From Paracoccus sp. MA (GTDB lineage Bacteria > Pseudomonadota > Alphaproteobacteria > Rhodobacterales > Rhodobacteraceae): 64,000 bases of DNA. A model generated the notes under the pieces. The model did not search any database. It was not told the origin of the DNA and was given only the letters and a program-made list of their open reading frames with translations. Within the stretch, counting starts at the first letter, position 1; the number at the start of each line of letters is the position of its first letter. Below, one piece after another: positions 47,275-56,541 of this stretch. Where the stretch lies: the NCBI RefSeq assembly GCF_020990385.1, contig NZ_CP087597.1, forward strand, positions 581,001 through 645,000, in the 5' to 3' direction. The position numbers were made by a program, and so were the translations under genes.

Positions 47275-50200
47275 ATGAGCCATCTGCTGGACCGCCTGAA
47301 CTTCCTGAAACCCGCCCGCAAGGACGTGTTCGCGGAAGGGCATGGCCAGACCACGACCGAGAACCGCGACTGGGAGGACACCTATCGCTCGCGCTGGCGG
47401 CACGACAAGATCGTCCGCTCGACCCACGGGGTCAACTGCACCGGTTCCTGTTCGTGGAAGATCTACGTCAAGTCCGGGATCGTCACCTGGGAGACGCAGC
47501 AGACCGACTATCCCCGCACCCGGCCGGACCTGCCCAACCACGAGCCGCGCGGCTGCGCGCGCGGCGCCTCCTACAGCTGGTATCTCTATTCCGCGAACCG
47601 GGTGAAGACGCCGCTGATCCGCGGCCGGCTGATGCGGCTCTGGCGCGAGAAGCGCAAGACCATGACGCCCATCCAGGCCTGGACCGCGATCCAGACCGAC
47701 CCGGCCGCGCGCGAAAGCTATACCCGCATCCGCGGCAAGGGCGGTTTCGTGCGCGCGACCTGGGACGAGGCGACCGAGATCGTCGCCGCCGCCAATGCCT
47801 ATACCGCCCGGACCTACGGCCCCGACCGGGTCTTCGGCTTCTCGCCGATCCCGGCCATGTCGATGGTCTCCTATGCCGCCGGCACGCGCTACCTGTCGCT
47901 TCTGGGCGGGACCTGCATGTCCTTCTATGACTGGTATTGCGACCTGCCGCCTGCCTCGCCCCAGACCTGGGGCGAGCAGACCGACGTTCCCGAAAGCGCG
48001 GATTGGTACAACGCGGGCTACCTGCTGCTCTGGGGCTCGAACGTGCCGCAGACCCGCACGCCCGACGCGCATTTCTATACCGAGGCGCGCTATCGCGGCA
48101 CCAAGTCGGCGGTGATCTGCCCCGACTATTCCGAGGCCGCGAAATTCGGCGACATCTGGCTGAACGCCAAGCAGGGCACCGACGCGGCGCTTGGCATGGC
48201 CTTCGGCCATGTCATCCTGCGCGAATTCCACCTGGACCGGCAGGCCGAGTATTTCGAGGATTACTGCCGCCGCTATTCCGACATGCCGATGCTGGTGCGG
48301 CTGGAGGAACGCGACGGCCGCCTCATCCCCGGCCGCCAGCTGCGCGCCAGCGATTTCGACGGCGCGCTGGGGCAGGCGAACAACCCGGAATGGAAGACGG
48401 TCGCCATCGACGAGACCACGGACCGCATCGTGGTCCCGAACGGTTCCGTGGGCTTCCGCTGGGGCGAGGAGGGGCGCTGGAACCTGGAGCAGAAGGCGGG
48501 CGGGGACGAGGTCCGGCTGAAGATGAGCCTGGTGCTCGACGAGGATCGCGACGATGTCGCCGGCGTCGATTTCCCCTATTTCGGCGGTGCCGCGACCAAC
48601 GGCTTCGCGGTGGACGACCGCGGCGCGGTGCTGACCCGCAACGTTCCGGTCAAGCGCCTGACCCTCGCCAATGGCGAGGAGGCGCTGGTCGCCACGGTCT
48701 TCGACCTCATCTGCGCGAACTACGGCCTCGACCGCGGCCTGGGCGGCGGGAACGTCGCGCGCGACTATGACGCCGACGTGCCCTTCACCCCGGCCTGGGC
48801 CGAGCGCATCACCGGCGTGCGCCGCGACAAGATCATCCAGGTGGCGCGGGAATTCGCCGCCAATGCCGAAAAGACCAGCGGGCGGTCGATGGTCATCATC
48901 GGCGCGGCGATGAACCACTGGTTCCACATGGACATGAACTATCGCGCCGTCATCAACATGCTGGTGATGTGCGGCTGCGTCGGCCAGTCCGGCGGCGGCT
49001 GGGCGCATTACGTCGGCCAGGAAAAGCTGCGCCCGCAGACCGGCTGGACGGCGCTGGCCTTCGCGCTGGACTGGGCGCGGCCGCCGCGGCACATGAATTC
49101 GACCTCGGCCTTCTACGCCCATACCGACCAGTGGCGCTACGAGACGGTGAGCGCCAGGGAGATCCTCTCGCCCACCGCGCCGGCAGGCGACTGGGACCGG
49201 CTGAGCCTGATCGATTACAACATCCGGGCCGAGCGGATGGGCTGGCTGCCCTCGGCGCCACAGCTGCGCCAGAACCCGCTGGAGGTGGGCCGCGCCGCCA
49301 AGGCCGAGGGCATCGCGGTCAAGGATTACGTCGCCCGCGAGTTGAAATCCGGCCGGCTGGAAATGTCCTGCGAGGACCCGGACGCGCCCGAGAACTGGCC
49401 GCGGAACCTGTTCGTCTGGCGCTCGAACCTGCTGGGGTCCTCGGGCAAGGGGCACGAGTATTTCCTCAAGCACCTTCTGGGCACCGATCACGGCGTGCAG
49501 GGCAAGGACCTGGGCGAGGAAGGCGGCGTGAAGCCCGTCGAGGCCGCCTGGCACGACCGGGCGCCCGAGGGCAAGCTGGACCTGCTGGTCACCATCGACT
49601 TCCGCATGTCCACCACCGCGGTCTATGCCGACATCGTCCTGCCGACCGCCAGCTGGTACGAAAAGGACGACATGAACACCTCGGACATGCATCCGTTCAT
49701 CCACCCGCTGCAGGCGGCGGTGGACCCGGCCTACGAATCGCGGACCGACTGGGAGATCTTCAAGTCCATCGCCCGCAAGTTCTCGGAGATCGCGCCCGAG
49801 GTGCTGGGGGTCGAGACGGACGTGGTGCAGCTGCCCCTGCAGCATGACAGCCCCGGCGAGATCGCCCAGCCCTTCGTGCAGGACTGGAAGCGGGGCGAAT
49901 GCGAGCTGATCCCCGGCAAGACCGCGCCGGCCTATATCGAGGTGACGCGCGACTATCCGAACCTCTACCGGCGCTTCACCGCGCTGGGGCCGCTGATGGA
50001 GAAGCTGGGCAATGGCGGCAAGGGTATCAGCTGGGACACCAGGGACGAGGTGCATCACCTGCAGGCGCTCAACGGTCGGGTGACCGAAGAGGGCCCGACC
50101 AAGGGCATGGCGCGGATCGAGACGGCCATCGATGCCGCCGAAGTGGTGCTGATGCTGGCCCCCGAGACCAATGGCGAGGTGGCGGTCAAGGCCTGGCAGG

Positions 50201-51024
50201 CGCTTGGCCGCGCCACCGGGCTCGACCACAAGCACCTGGCCGAGGTCAAGGAGGACGAGAAGATCCGCTTCCGCGACATCGCCGCCCAGCCGAGGAAGAT
50301 CATCTCCTCGCCCACCTGGTCGGGCATCGAAAGCGAGGAGGTCTGCTACAATGCCGGCTGGACCAACGTGCACGAGCTGATCCCGTGGCGCACCGTCACC
50401 GGCCGCCAGCAGCTTTATCAGGACCACGAATGGATGCGCGCCTTTGGCGAGGCCTTCGTCACCTGGCGCCCGCCGGTCGATCTGAAGACCATCGGCGCGG
50501 ATGCCCGGAAATCGCTGGCCGCCGGCGAGAAGCACGTGGTGCTGAACTTCCTGACCCCGCACCAGAAATGGGGCATCCATTCCACCTATTCCGACAACCT
50601 GCTGATGCTGACGCTGAACCGGGGCGGCCCGGTGGTCTGGATCTCGGAGATCGACGCGCAGAAGGCCGGGCTGGTCGATAACGACTGGGTCGAGGTCTTC
50701 AACAGCAACGGCGTGATCGCCGCCCGCGCGGTGGTCAGCCAGCGCATGAAGGAAGGCAGCATGTTCATGTATCACGCGCAGGAAAAGATCGTGAACACGC
50801 CCGGCAGCCAGATCACCGGCAAGCGCGGCGGCATCCACAACTCGGTCACCCGCATCGTGCTGAAGCCGACCCATATGATCGGCGGCTATGCGCAGCTGGC
50901 CTATGGCTTCAACTATTACGGCACGGTGGGGGCCAACCGGGACGAATTCGTCATCGTCCGCAAGATGAACAAGGTCGACTGGCTCGATCAGCCCGCAACC
51001 CAAGCGACGGAGGCAGCGGAATGA
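47275..51024 (+). CDS. narG: Respiratory nitrate reductase, alpha (catalytic) subunit
   Basis: A 1249-residue molybdoenzyme of the membrane-bound NarGHI complex, active site facing the cytoplasm. The N-terminal FS0 4Fe-4S site (HGVNCTGSCSW with ligating His and Cys, then EPRGCARG) is visible, as is the Mo-ligand Asp in YDWYCDLPPASPQTWGEQTD (about residue 222). The remaining sequence follows the long NarG MGD-binding domains; the C-terminus has HMIGGYAQLAYGFNYYGTVG. No Tat signal, as is usual for NarG. AAGGAG precedes the ATG. ATGA overlap to narH. Confidence 0.97.
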   Translation: MSHLLDRLNFLKPARKDVFAEGHGQTTTENRDWEDTYRSRWRHDKIVRSTHGVNCTGSCSWKIYVKSGIVTWETQQTDYPRTRPDLPNHEPRGCARGASYSWYLYSANRVKTPLIRGRLMRLWREKRKTMTPIQAWTAIQTDPAARESYTRIRGKGGFVRATWDEATEIVAAANAYTARTYGPDRVFGFSPIPAMSMVSYAAGTRYLSLLGGTCMSFYDWYCDLPPASPQTWGEQTDVPESADWYNAGYLLLWGSNVPQTRTPDAHFYTEARYRGTKSAVICPDYSEAAKFGDIWLNAKQGTDAALGMAFGHVILREFHLDRQAEYFEDYCRRYSDMPMLVRLEERDGRLIPGRQLRASDFDGALGQANNPEWKTVAIDETTDRIVVPNGSVGFRWGEEGRWNLEQKAGGDEVRLKMSLVLDEDRDDVAGVDFPYFGGAATNGFAVDDRGAVLTRNVPVKRLTLANGEEALVATVFDLICANYGLDRGLGGGNVARDYDADVPFTPAWAERITGVRRDKIIQVAREFAANAEKTSGRSMVIIGAAMNHWFHMDMNYRAVINMLVMCGCVGQSGGGWAHYVGQEKLRPQTGWTALAFALDWARPPRHMNSTSAFYAHTDQWRYETVSAREILSPTAPAGDWDRLSLIDYNIRAERMGWLPSAPQLRQNPLEVGRAAKAEGIAVKDYVARELKSGRLEMSCEDPDAPENWPRNLFVWRSNLLGSSGKGHEYFLKHLLGTDHGVQGKDLGEEGGVKPVEAAWHDRAPEGKLDLLVTIDFRMSTTAVYADIVLPTASWYEKDDMNTSDMHPFIHPLQAAVDPAYESRTDWEIFKSIARKFSEIAPEVLGVETDVVQLPLQHDSPGEIAQPFVQDWKRGECELIPGKTAPAYIEVTRDYPNLYRRFTALGPLMEKLGNGGKGISWDTRDEVHHLQALNGRVTEEGPTKGMARIETAIDAAEVVLMLAPETNGEVAVKAWQALGRATGLDHKHLAEVKEDEKIRFRDIAAQPRKIISSPTWSGIESEEVCYNAGWTNVHELIPWRTVTGRQQLYQDHEWMRAFGEAFVTWRPPVDLKTIGADARKSLAAGEKHVVLNFLTPHQKWGIHSTYSDNLLMLTLNRGGPVVWISEIDAQKAGLVDNDWVEVFNSNGVIAARAVVSQRMKEGSMFMYHAQEKIVNTPGSQITGKRGGIHNSVTRIVLKPTHMIGGYAQLAYGFNYYGTVGANRDEFVIVRKMNKVDWLDQPATQATEAAE

Positions 51025-52538
51025 AAGTGCGTGCGCAAATCGGCATGGTGCTGAACCTGGACAAGTGTATCGGCTGCCATACCTGCTCGGTGACCTGCAA
51101 GAACGTCTGGACCTCGCGCGAGGGCGTCGAATACGCTTGGTTCAACAATGTCGAGACCAAGCCCGGCATCGGCTATCCCAAGGATTGGGAGAACCAGAGG
51201 CGCTGGAACGGCGGCTGGGTGCGGACGAAATCCGGCCATCTGCAACCCAGGCAGGGCGGCAAGTGGCGGATCCTGGCGAATATCTTCGCCAATCCCGACC
51301 TGCCCGAGATCGACGATTTCTACGAGCCCTTCGATTTCGACTACGATCACCTGAAATCCGCGCCCGAGATGCAGGCCTTCCCGACCGCCCGGCCGCGTTC
51401 GAAGATCAGCGGCCAGCGGATGGAGAAGATCGAATGGGGCCCGAACTGGGAGGAAATCCTGGGCGGCGAGTTCGAGAAACGCAGCAAGGACTATAATTTC
51501 GAGGGCGTGCAGAAGGACATCTACGGGGAATATGAAAACACCTTCATGATGTATCTGCCGAGGCTGTGCGAGCATTGCCTCAATCCGGCCTGCGTCGCCT
51601 CCTGCCCCTCGGGCGCGATCTACAAGCGCGAGGAGGACGGCGTGGTGCTGATCGACCAGGACAAGTGCCGGGGCTGGCGGATGTGCGTCTCGGGCTGCCC
51701 CTACAAGAAGATCTATTACAACTGGTCCACCGGGAAGTCGGAAAAATGCATCCTGTGCTATCCGCGCCTTGAATCGGGCCAGCCCACGGTCTGTTCGGAA
51801 ACCTGCGTCGGCCGCATCCGCTATCTGGGCGTGATGCTTTACGATGCCGACAAGATCGCCGAGGCGGCCGCATCCGAAAGCGAGATGGACCTTTACGACG
51901 CGCAGCTCGGCGTCTTCCTGGACCCCAATGACCCCGAGGTGATCGCTGCCGCCCGCGCCGAGGGCGTGCCCGAGGACTGGATCAGGGGCGCGCAGAAATC
52001 GCCGATCTGGAAGATGGCGATGGAGTGGAAGATCGCCTTCCCCCTGCATCCCGAATACCGCACCCTGCCGATGGTCTGGTATGTGCCGCCGCTGTCGCCG
52101 ATCCAGAACGCCGCCGAGGCGGGCAAGATCGCCGCGCAGGACGACATGCCCGACGTGCGCAGCCTGCGCATCCCGCTGCGCTACCTGGCGAACATGCTGA
52201 CCGCGGGCGACGAGGCGCCGGTGGCGGCGGCGCTGGAGCGGATGCTGGCCATGCGCAGCTACATGCGCTCGAAGACCATCGACGGTGTGGTGAATCTGGG
52301 CGTCGCCAAGCGCGTCGGCCTGACCCCGCAGCAGATCGACGAGATGTATCACCTGCTCGCCATCGCCAATTACGAGGACCGCTTCGTCATCCCGACCACG
52401 CATCGCGAGATCGTCGAGGACGCCTATGACCTGCGCGGCGGCTGCGGCTTTACCGACGGGCATGGCTGCTCGTCCGGCAACAGCCCCTCGCTTTTCGGCG
52501 GCAAGAAGTTCCGCAGCCCGCAGGAGTTCATCGCATGA
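51021..52538 (+). CDS. narH: Respiratory nitrate reductase, beta (electron-transfer) subunit
   Basis: A 505-residue iron-sulfur protein with four cluster-binding Cys groups: CIGCHTCSVTCKN, CEHCLNPACVASCPSG, CRGWRMCVSGCPYKK and CILCYPRLESGQPTVCSETC. In the third, Trp replaces one Cys (CRGWRMC), the known reason that this cluster is 3Fe-4S. It transfers electrons from NarI hemes to NarG. It overlaps both neighbours by ATGA. Confidence 0.97.
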   Translation: MKVRAQIGMVLNLDKCIGCHTCSVTCKNVWTSREGVEYAWFNNVETKPGIGYPKDWENQRRWNGGWVRTKSGHLQPRQGGKWRILANIFANPDLPEIDDFYEPFDFDYDHLKSAPEMQAFPTARPRSKISGQRMEKIEWGPNWEEILGGEFEKRSKDYNFEGVQKDIYGEYENTFMMYLPRLCEHCLNPACVASCPSGAIYKREEDGVVLIDQDKCRGWRMCVSGCPYKKIYYNWSTGKSEKCILCYPRLESGQPTVCSETCVGRIRYLGVMLYDADKIAEAAASESEMDLYDAQLGVFLDPNDPEVIAAARAEGVPEDWIRGAQKSPIWKMAMEWKIAFPLHPEYRTLPMVWYVPPLSPIQNAAEAGKIAAQDDMPDVRSLRIPLRYLANMLTAGDEAPVAAALERMLAMRSYMRSKTIDGVVNLGVAKRVGLTPQQIDEMYHLLAIANYEDRFVIPTTHREIVEDAYDLRGGCGFTDGHGCSSGNSPSLFGGKKFRSPQEFIA

Positions 52539-53224
52539 AAAGCTTCAAGGCCCTTTCGGCGCTGCTTTCCTATCCCGGCGAGGAGCTGATCGCCGCGCTG
52601 CCCGAAATCGACGCCGTGCTGCATGCCGAGGGGCTGCTTGGCCCCAAGCGCATGGAAGAACTCGGCCAGCTGCTGCAGGAACTGCGGCAGGGCGACCTCT
52701 ACGACCTGCAGGAACGCTATGTGCTGCTCTTCGACCGCTCGCGCAGCCTGTCGCTGAACCTGTTCGAGCATGTGCACGGCGAAGGCCGCGACCGCGGCGG
52801 CGCCATGGTGGACCTGCTCGAGACCTATCGCGCCGGCGGCTTCGATCTGGCGGGGTCGGAGCTGCCCGACCATCTGCCGGTGCTGCTGGAATACCTGTCG
52901 ACCCGGCCCTTGCCCGAGGCCGAGGCGCTTCTGGCCGATGCCGCGCCCATCCTCGTCGCGCTGGCCGAGCGTCTGACCCGGCGCGAGACGGCCTATGCCG
53001 CCGTGCTTGCCGCGCTGGTCGCGCTGGTGGTGACCGAGCCCGCCGAACTGCCCGAGGACCTGGCCGCCGTCCCCGACGACGACCCCGAGGATCTGGCGGC
53101 GCTCGATGCCGTCTGGGAGGAGGCGCAGGTCACTTTCGGCCCCGATCCCAATGCCGGCTGCCCGGTCAGCCGCGACATCCTGGCCCGCATGGACGCCCCG
53201 CGCGTCCCCAACCCGGCGCAATGA
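52535..53224 (+). CDS. narJ: Nitrate reductase-specific chaperone NarJ
   Basis: A 229-residue all-helical TorD/NarJ-family protein: ALSALLSYPGEELIAALPE at the start and RYVLLFDRSRSLSLNLFEHV with the conserved HVHGEGRDRGGAMVDLL stretch. It assists Mo-cofactor insertion into apo-NarG and is not part of the final complex. The acidic C-terminal tail is typical. ATGA overlap with narH. Confidence 0.96.
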   Translation: MKSFKALSALLSYPGEELIAALPEIDAVLHAEGLLGPKRMEELGQLLQELRQGDLYDLQERYVLLFDRSRSLSLNLFEHVHGEGRDRGGAMVDLLETYRAGGFDLAGSELPDHLPVLLEYLSTRPLPEAEALLADAAPILVALAERLTRRETAYAAVLAALVALVVTEPAELPEDLAAVPDDDPEDLAALDAVWEEAQVTFGPDPNAGCPVSRDILARMDAPRVPNPAQ

Positions 53225-53237
53225 GCAGGAGGCGCAG

Positions 53238-53924
53238 ATGAACAACTTCCTTTTCGGCATCTACCCCTATATCGCCATCACGGTGATGATCCTCGGCTCG
53301 ATCATCCGCTACGATCAGGACCCGTTCAGCTGGAAGTCGAAATCCAGCCAGATCCTGCGGCGGCGGCAATTCGTCATCGGCTCGGTCCTGTTCCATGTCG
53401 GCGTGCTGGTGATCTTCTTCGGCCATCTGGTCGGGCTTCTGACCCCGATCGCGGTCTTCGACGCCATCGGCATCAGCCATGGCGCCAAGCAGGTGCTGGC
53501 CATGACCGCAGGCGGCATCGCCGGGGTCATGGCGCTGGTCGGCGGCGGGATGCTGCTGCATCGCCGGCTTTACGATCCGCGGGTGCGCGCCCATACCACC
53601 CTGGCCGATACCGGCATCCTGGTGCTGCTGGTCGCGCAGCTGGTGCTGGGGCTCATGACCATCCTGGTCTCGATGCAGCATCTGGACGGGCATGAAATGA
53701 CGCTGCTGATGTCCTGGGCGCAGGGCATCGCCTATTTCCGCGCCGGGGCGGCCGAGCATCTGGCCAATGTGCATTGGCTCTTCAAGCTGCATATCCTGCT
53801 GGGCCTGACCATCTTCCTGCTGTTCCCCTTCACCCGGCTGGTGCACATGATCTCGGCCCCGCTGCGCTATCTGTGGCGGCCGGGCTATCAGATCGTGCGC
53901 TCCAGGCGTCATCCGGCGGAGTGA
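53238..53924 (+). CDS. narI: Respiratory nitrate reductase, gamma (cytochrome b) subunit
   Basis: A 228-residue membrane subunit with five helices: about residues 4-24, 48-72, 88-110, 125-145 and 183-205. His residues in VLFHVGVLVIFFGHLVGL and in the last helices (HLANVHWLFKLHILLG) are the expected ligands of the two b hemes. It oxidises quinol at the periplasmic side. ATG at 53238 follows AGGAGG. A PpiC-type gene follows 6 bases after its stop. Confidence 0.96.
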   Translation: MNNFLFGIYPYIAITVMILGSIIRYDQDPFSWKSKSSQILRRRQFVIGSVLFHVGVLVIFFGHLVGLLTPIAVFDAIGISHGAKQVLAMTAGGIAGVMALVGGGMLLHRRLYDPRVRAHTTLADTGILVLLVAQLVLGLMTILVSMQHLDGHEMTLLMSWAQGIAYFRAGAAEHLANVHWLFKLHILLGLTIFLLFPFTRLVHMISAPLRYLWRPGYQIVRSRRHPAE

Positions 53925-53929
53925 CGGCG

Positions 53930-54733
53930 ATGCAGATGAAACCGCTCTTGCCGCCGGTCGTCGTGAACGGCGTGACCATCGACCCCGGCCGCATTGCGGC
54001 CGAGGCGCAGAACCATCCCGCGCCCAAGGGCAAGCCCGGCCATGCCTGGCGGGCCGCCGCGCGGGCGCTGGCGGTGCGCGAGCTTCTGTTGCAAGAGGCG
54101 CGCGCCCGGGGCATCGCCGCCGAGCCGGCCGAGCTTGCCCCCGGCCAGTGGGAGACCGAGGAGGAGGCGGCGATCCGCGCCCTGCTGGACCGGGCCATCC
54201 GTCCCGAGCCCGCAGACGAGGCGGCGCTGGCCGCGCATTACGCCGCCCATCCCGAACAGTTCCGCGCGCCCTCGCTCTACGAGGCGGCGCATATCCTGTT
54301 CGCCGCCGCGCCGGACGACGCCCCGGCGCGTGCCGAGGCGCGCGCCCGGGCCGAGGCGGTGCTGGCCGAGCTGAGCGCCGCGCCGCGCCGCTTTGCCGAA
54401 CTGGCCGCGCATCACAGCGCCTGTTCGTCGAAGACCGCCGGCGGGATGCTGGGGCAGCTGAGCTCGGGCGATACCGTGCCCGAGTTCGATGCCGTGCTGG
54501 CCGGCATGGAGGAGGGGACGCTGGCGCTGGCCGAGACGCGCTACGGCCTGCATGTCATCCGCCTCGACGCCCGGGCGCGGGGCGAGGTGCTGCCTTTCGC
54601 AGCCGTGCTGCCGCAGCTGCGCCAGGCGCATGACAAGGCGGCCTGGCTGCGCGCCAGCCGCGCCTATGTGGACCGGCTGGTCGCGGGGGCCAGGATCTCC
54701 GGCGTCTCCTTCTGGCGCGATGGGGGCATCTGA
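53930..54733 (+). CDS. PpiC-type peptidyl-prolyl isomerase (NifM-like), nar-associated
   Basis: A 267-residue foldase. The N-terminal part (about 1-130) is a NifM-like helical chaperone segment (ALAVRELLLQEARARGIAAE); the parvulin domain (about 135-235) has AAHILFAAAP, the HHSACSSKTAGGMLGQLSSG loop and RYGLHVIRL. It has no signal peptide, so cytoplasmic. It begins 6 bases after the narI stop and probably belongs to the nar transcript; similar genes often follow narI. Its client is presumably a nitrate reductase subunit (inference). Confidence 0.9.
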   Translation: MQMKPLLPPVVVNGVTIDPGRIAAEAQNHPAPKGKPGHAWRAAARALAVRELLLQEARARGIAAEPAELAPGQWETEEEAAIRALLDRAIRPEPADEAALAAHYAAHPEQFRAPSLYEAAHILFAAAPDDAPARAEARARAEAVLAELSAAPRRFAELAAHHSACSSKTAGGMLGQLSSGDTVPEFDAVLAGMEEGTLALAETRYGLHVIRLDARARGEVLPFAAVLPQLRQAHDKAAWLRASRAYVDRLVAGARISGVSFWRDGGI

Positions 54734-55245
54734 TGCGGCTGGCCTATGTCAGCCTGCCCGGGCGCGGCGCCAACGACCGCTTCCTCGCCGCCATCGCCGG
54801 ACGGGCGCAGGCGGCGGGGCTGCGGCTGGCCGGGACGGTGCAGACCAACCCGCGGCGCGAGGGGCGCATCAAATGCGACATGGACCTGCGGGTGCTGCCC
54901 GACGGCCCGGTGCTGCGCATCAGCGAGGATCGCGGCGACGGTGCGCGCGGCTGCCGGCTGGATGCGGGGGTCCTTGAGGCGGCGGTGCTGGGCGTCGCCG
55001 CGGCGCTGCCCGGTGCCGACCTGCTGCTGGTCAACAAGTTCGGCAAGCAGGAATCCGAGGGGCGCGGCTTTGCGCCGCTGATCGCCGAGGCGCTGTCGCG
55101 CGGCATCCCGGTCCTGGCCGGGGTGAACGGGCTGAACCTGCCGGCCTTCCGGGCCTTCGCCGACGGGATTGCCACGCCGCTTCCCGCCGATGAGGCGATG
55201 GTGCTGGACTGGTGCCGGGCGGCCTGCGCGCCGCATCCCGCCTGA
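54733..55245 (+). CDS. DUF2478 family protein
   Basis: A 170-residue protein. The start MRLAYVSLPGRGANDRFLAA replaces the P-loop-like region of longer DUF2478 proteins. TNPRREGRIKCDMDLRVLPD and the conserved ADLLLVNKFGKQESEGRGF with PVLAGVNGLNLPAF are family landmarks. DUF2478 proteins are commonly linked to molybdenum-enzyme or Mo-transport operons; biochemical function is not known to me. It starts at the last base of the PpiC stop (TGATG) and is the last gene of the nar operon before a strong terminator. Confidence 0.85.
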   Translation: MRLAYVSLPGRGANDRFLAAIAGRAQAAGLRLAGTVQTNPRREGRIKCDMDLRVLPDGPVLRISEDRGDGARGCRLDAGVLEAAVLGVAAALPGADLLLVNKFGKQESEGRGFAPLIAEALSRGIPVLAGVNGLNLPAFRAFADGIATPLPADEAMVLDWCRAACAPHPA

Positions 55246-55263
55246 GGCAAGACCCCCATGGCG

Positions 55264-55293
55264 AAAAGGCCCGGTCCTCGGACCGGGCCTTTT
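55264..55293. terminator. Strong bidirectional terminator
   Basis: AAAAGGCCCGGTC, loop CTCG, GACCGGGCCTTTT: a perfect 13-bp stem with A-run before and T-run after, between the end of the nar operon and the convergent nnrS. Confidence 0.9.
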
Positions 55294-55303
55294 GGCTTTC
55301 TCG

Positions 55304-56518
55304 TCAGGCGGTGCGGCCCGGCCCCGAGACCGGCTTCCTGGCGATCTTCGGCCCCGCCAGCACCGGCAGGTAAAGCAGGGCGAAGCCGCCGAAGGCCAGC
55401 AGCCACAGCGTGCCCGACAGATGCAGCAGCCAGACCTGCACCGGAAGCAGTCCGGCCAGCAGCCGCAGCGCCACCGAACCGAGAAGCGCCAGATAAAGCG
55501 CCGTGGTGCCGCGCCCGGCATGCAGGGCCCGGCCGCTATGGCCAAGGCTCGCACGGCTCATCACCGCCAAGGTCATCAGCCCGATGGTGCCGGCCAGCCA
55601 GACATGCCGCGCCGGCGCCGCCGCGAGCAGCCCGAAACCCGCCGCCGCCTCGGCCCAGAAGCCGAGCGCCAGCAGGGCATAGGCCAGGTGCAGCACCCAG
55701 AGCAGCGGCTCGGCCCCGGTCTGCGCGCCCTGCCAGCGCGCCAGCCGCCACAGATGCGCCGCGCCGCAGGCCAGCATCAGCCAGGGCATGGCGGAAGCGT
55801 CGGGCGCGGCGACGAAGCCGGCCAGCGTCAGCGCCGTCAGGCCCAGCACCGCACCGTCGCCGCGACCAAAGGCGGCCGGCAGGCGCCCGGCGCCGCGCGC
55901 CGCCAGCCAGTTGCGGGTGAAGCTGGGGATGATCCGTCCGCCGATCAGCGCGATCAGGATCAGCGCCGCGGCCAGTCCAAGGCGCATGCCCAGGCCCTCG
56001 AAGGCCGCGCCGCCGCGGGCGGCCTCAAGATGAAACAGCGCGTTGCCGGCGGTGAACAGGCCCAGCAGCGCCAGCACCGGCAGGTTGCGCCAGTTCCGGC
56101 CGCGCAGGACCTCGCGCGCAAGAAAGGCCAGCAATGCCAGCCCCAGCGCCAGATCGGCCAGCATCACCAGCCGCCAGTCGATCAGCCCCGAGGCCGCGAC
56201 CGCGACCCGGCCCAGAAGCCACAGCCCGACCAGCCCGGCCAGGGGCGTGCCCATCACCGGCAGCCGCCCGGTCCAGTTCGGTACCGCCGTCAGCAGGAAG
56301 CCGGCGATGACCCCGGCCAGGTAGCCGTAAAGGAATTCATGGGCGTGCCAGCTGAACGGGTCGAAGGCCAGCGGCAGGATCTCGGCCCCGCCGAGCATGG
56401 CGACCCAGATCGCCATGGCCAGCGCCGCCCAAAGCGCCGAGAGCAGGAAGAACGGCCGGAAACCGTAGCTGAACAGCACCGGGCCGCGATAATTGCGCAT
56501 GCGTTCCGAGGTGGACAT
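55304..56518 (-). CDS. nnrS: NnrS family heme-copper membrane protein
   Basis: A 404-residue, about 12-helix protein. The N-terminal GPVLFSYGFRPFFLLSALWA and PFSWHAHEFLYGYLAGVIAGFLL with paired His, the GGRIIPSFTRNWL stretch and the later MSRASLGHSGRALH are NnrS landmarks. NnrS is part of the NO-responsive regulon in denitrifiers and protects against nitrosative stress; its exact activity is unsettled. It follows ubiV by 23 bases and is probably the last gene of the ubiTUV unit. Confidence 0.94.
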   Translation of the reverse strand: MSTSERMRNYRGPVLFSYGFRPFFLLSALWAALAMAIWVAMLGGAEILPLAFDPFSWHAHEFLYGYLAGVIAGFLLTAVPNWTGRLPVMGTPLAGLVGLWLLGRVAVAASGLIDWRLVMLADLALGLALLAFLAREVLRGRNWRNLPVLALLGLFTAGNALFHLEAARGGAAFEGLGMRLGLAAALILIALIGGRIIPSFTRNWLAARGAGRLPAAFGRGDGAVLGLTALTLAGFVAAPDASAMPWLMLACGAAHLWRLARWQGAQTGAEPLLWVLHLAYALLALGFWAEAAAGFGLLAAAPARHVWLAGTIGLMTLAVMSRASLGHSGRALHAGRGTTALYLALLGSVALRLLAGLLPVQVWLLHLSGTLWLLAFGGFALLYLPVLAGPKIARKPVSGPGRTA

Positions 56519-56541
56519 CGCGCGTCTCCGTCAGACATGGA

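Noticed and set aside
44463..51003. Very long minus-strand open frames opposite narK and narG
   Set aside because: Antisense to certain genes; caused by third-position GC bias.
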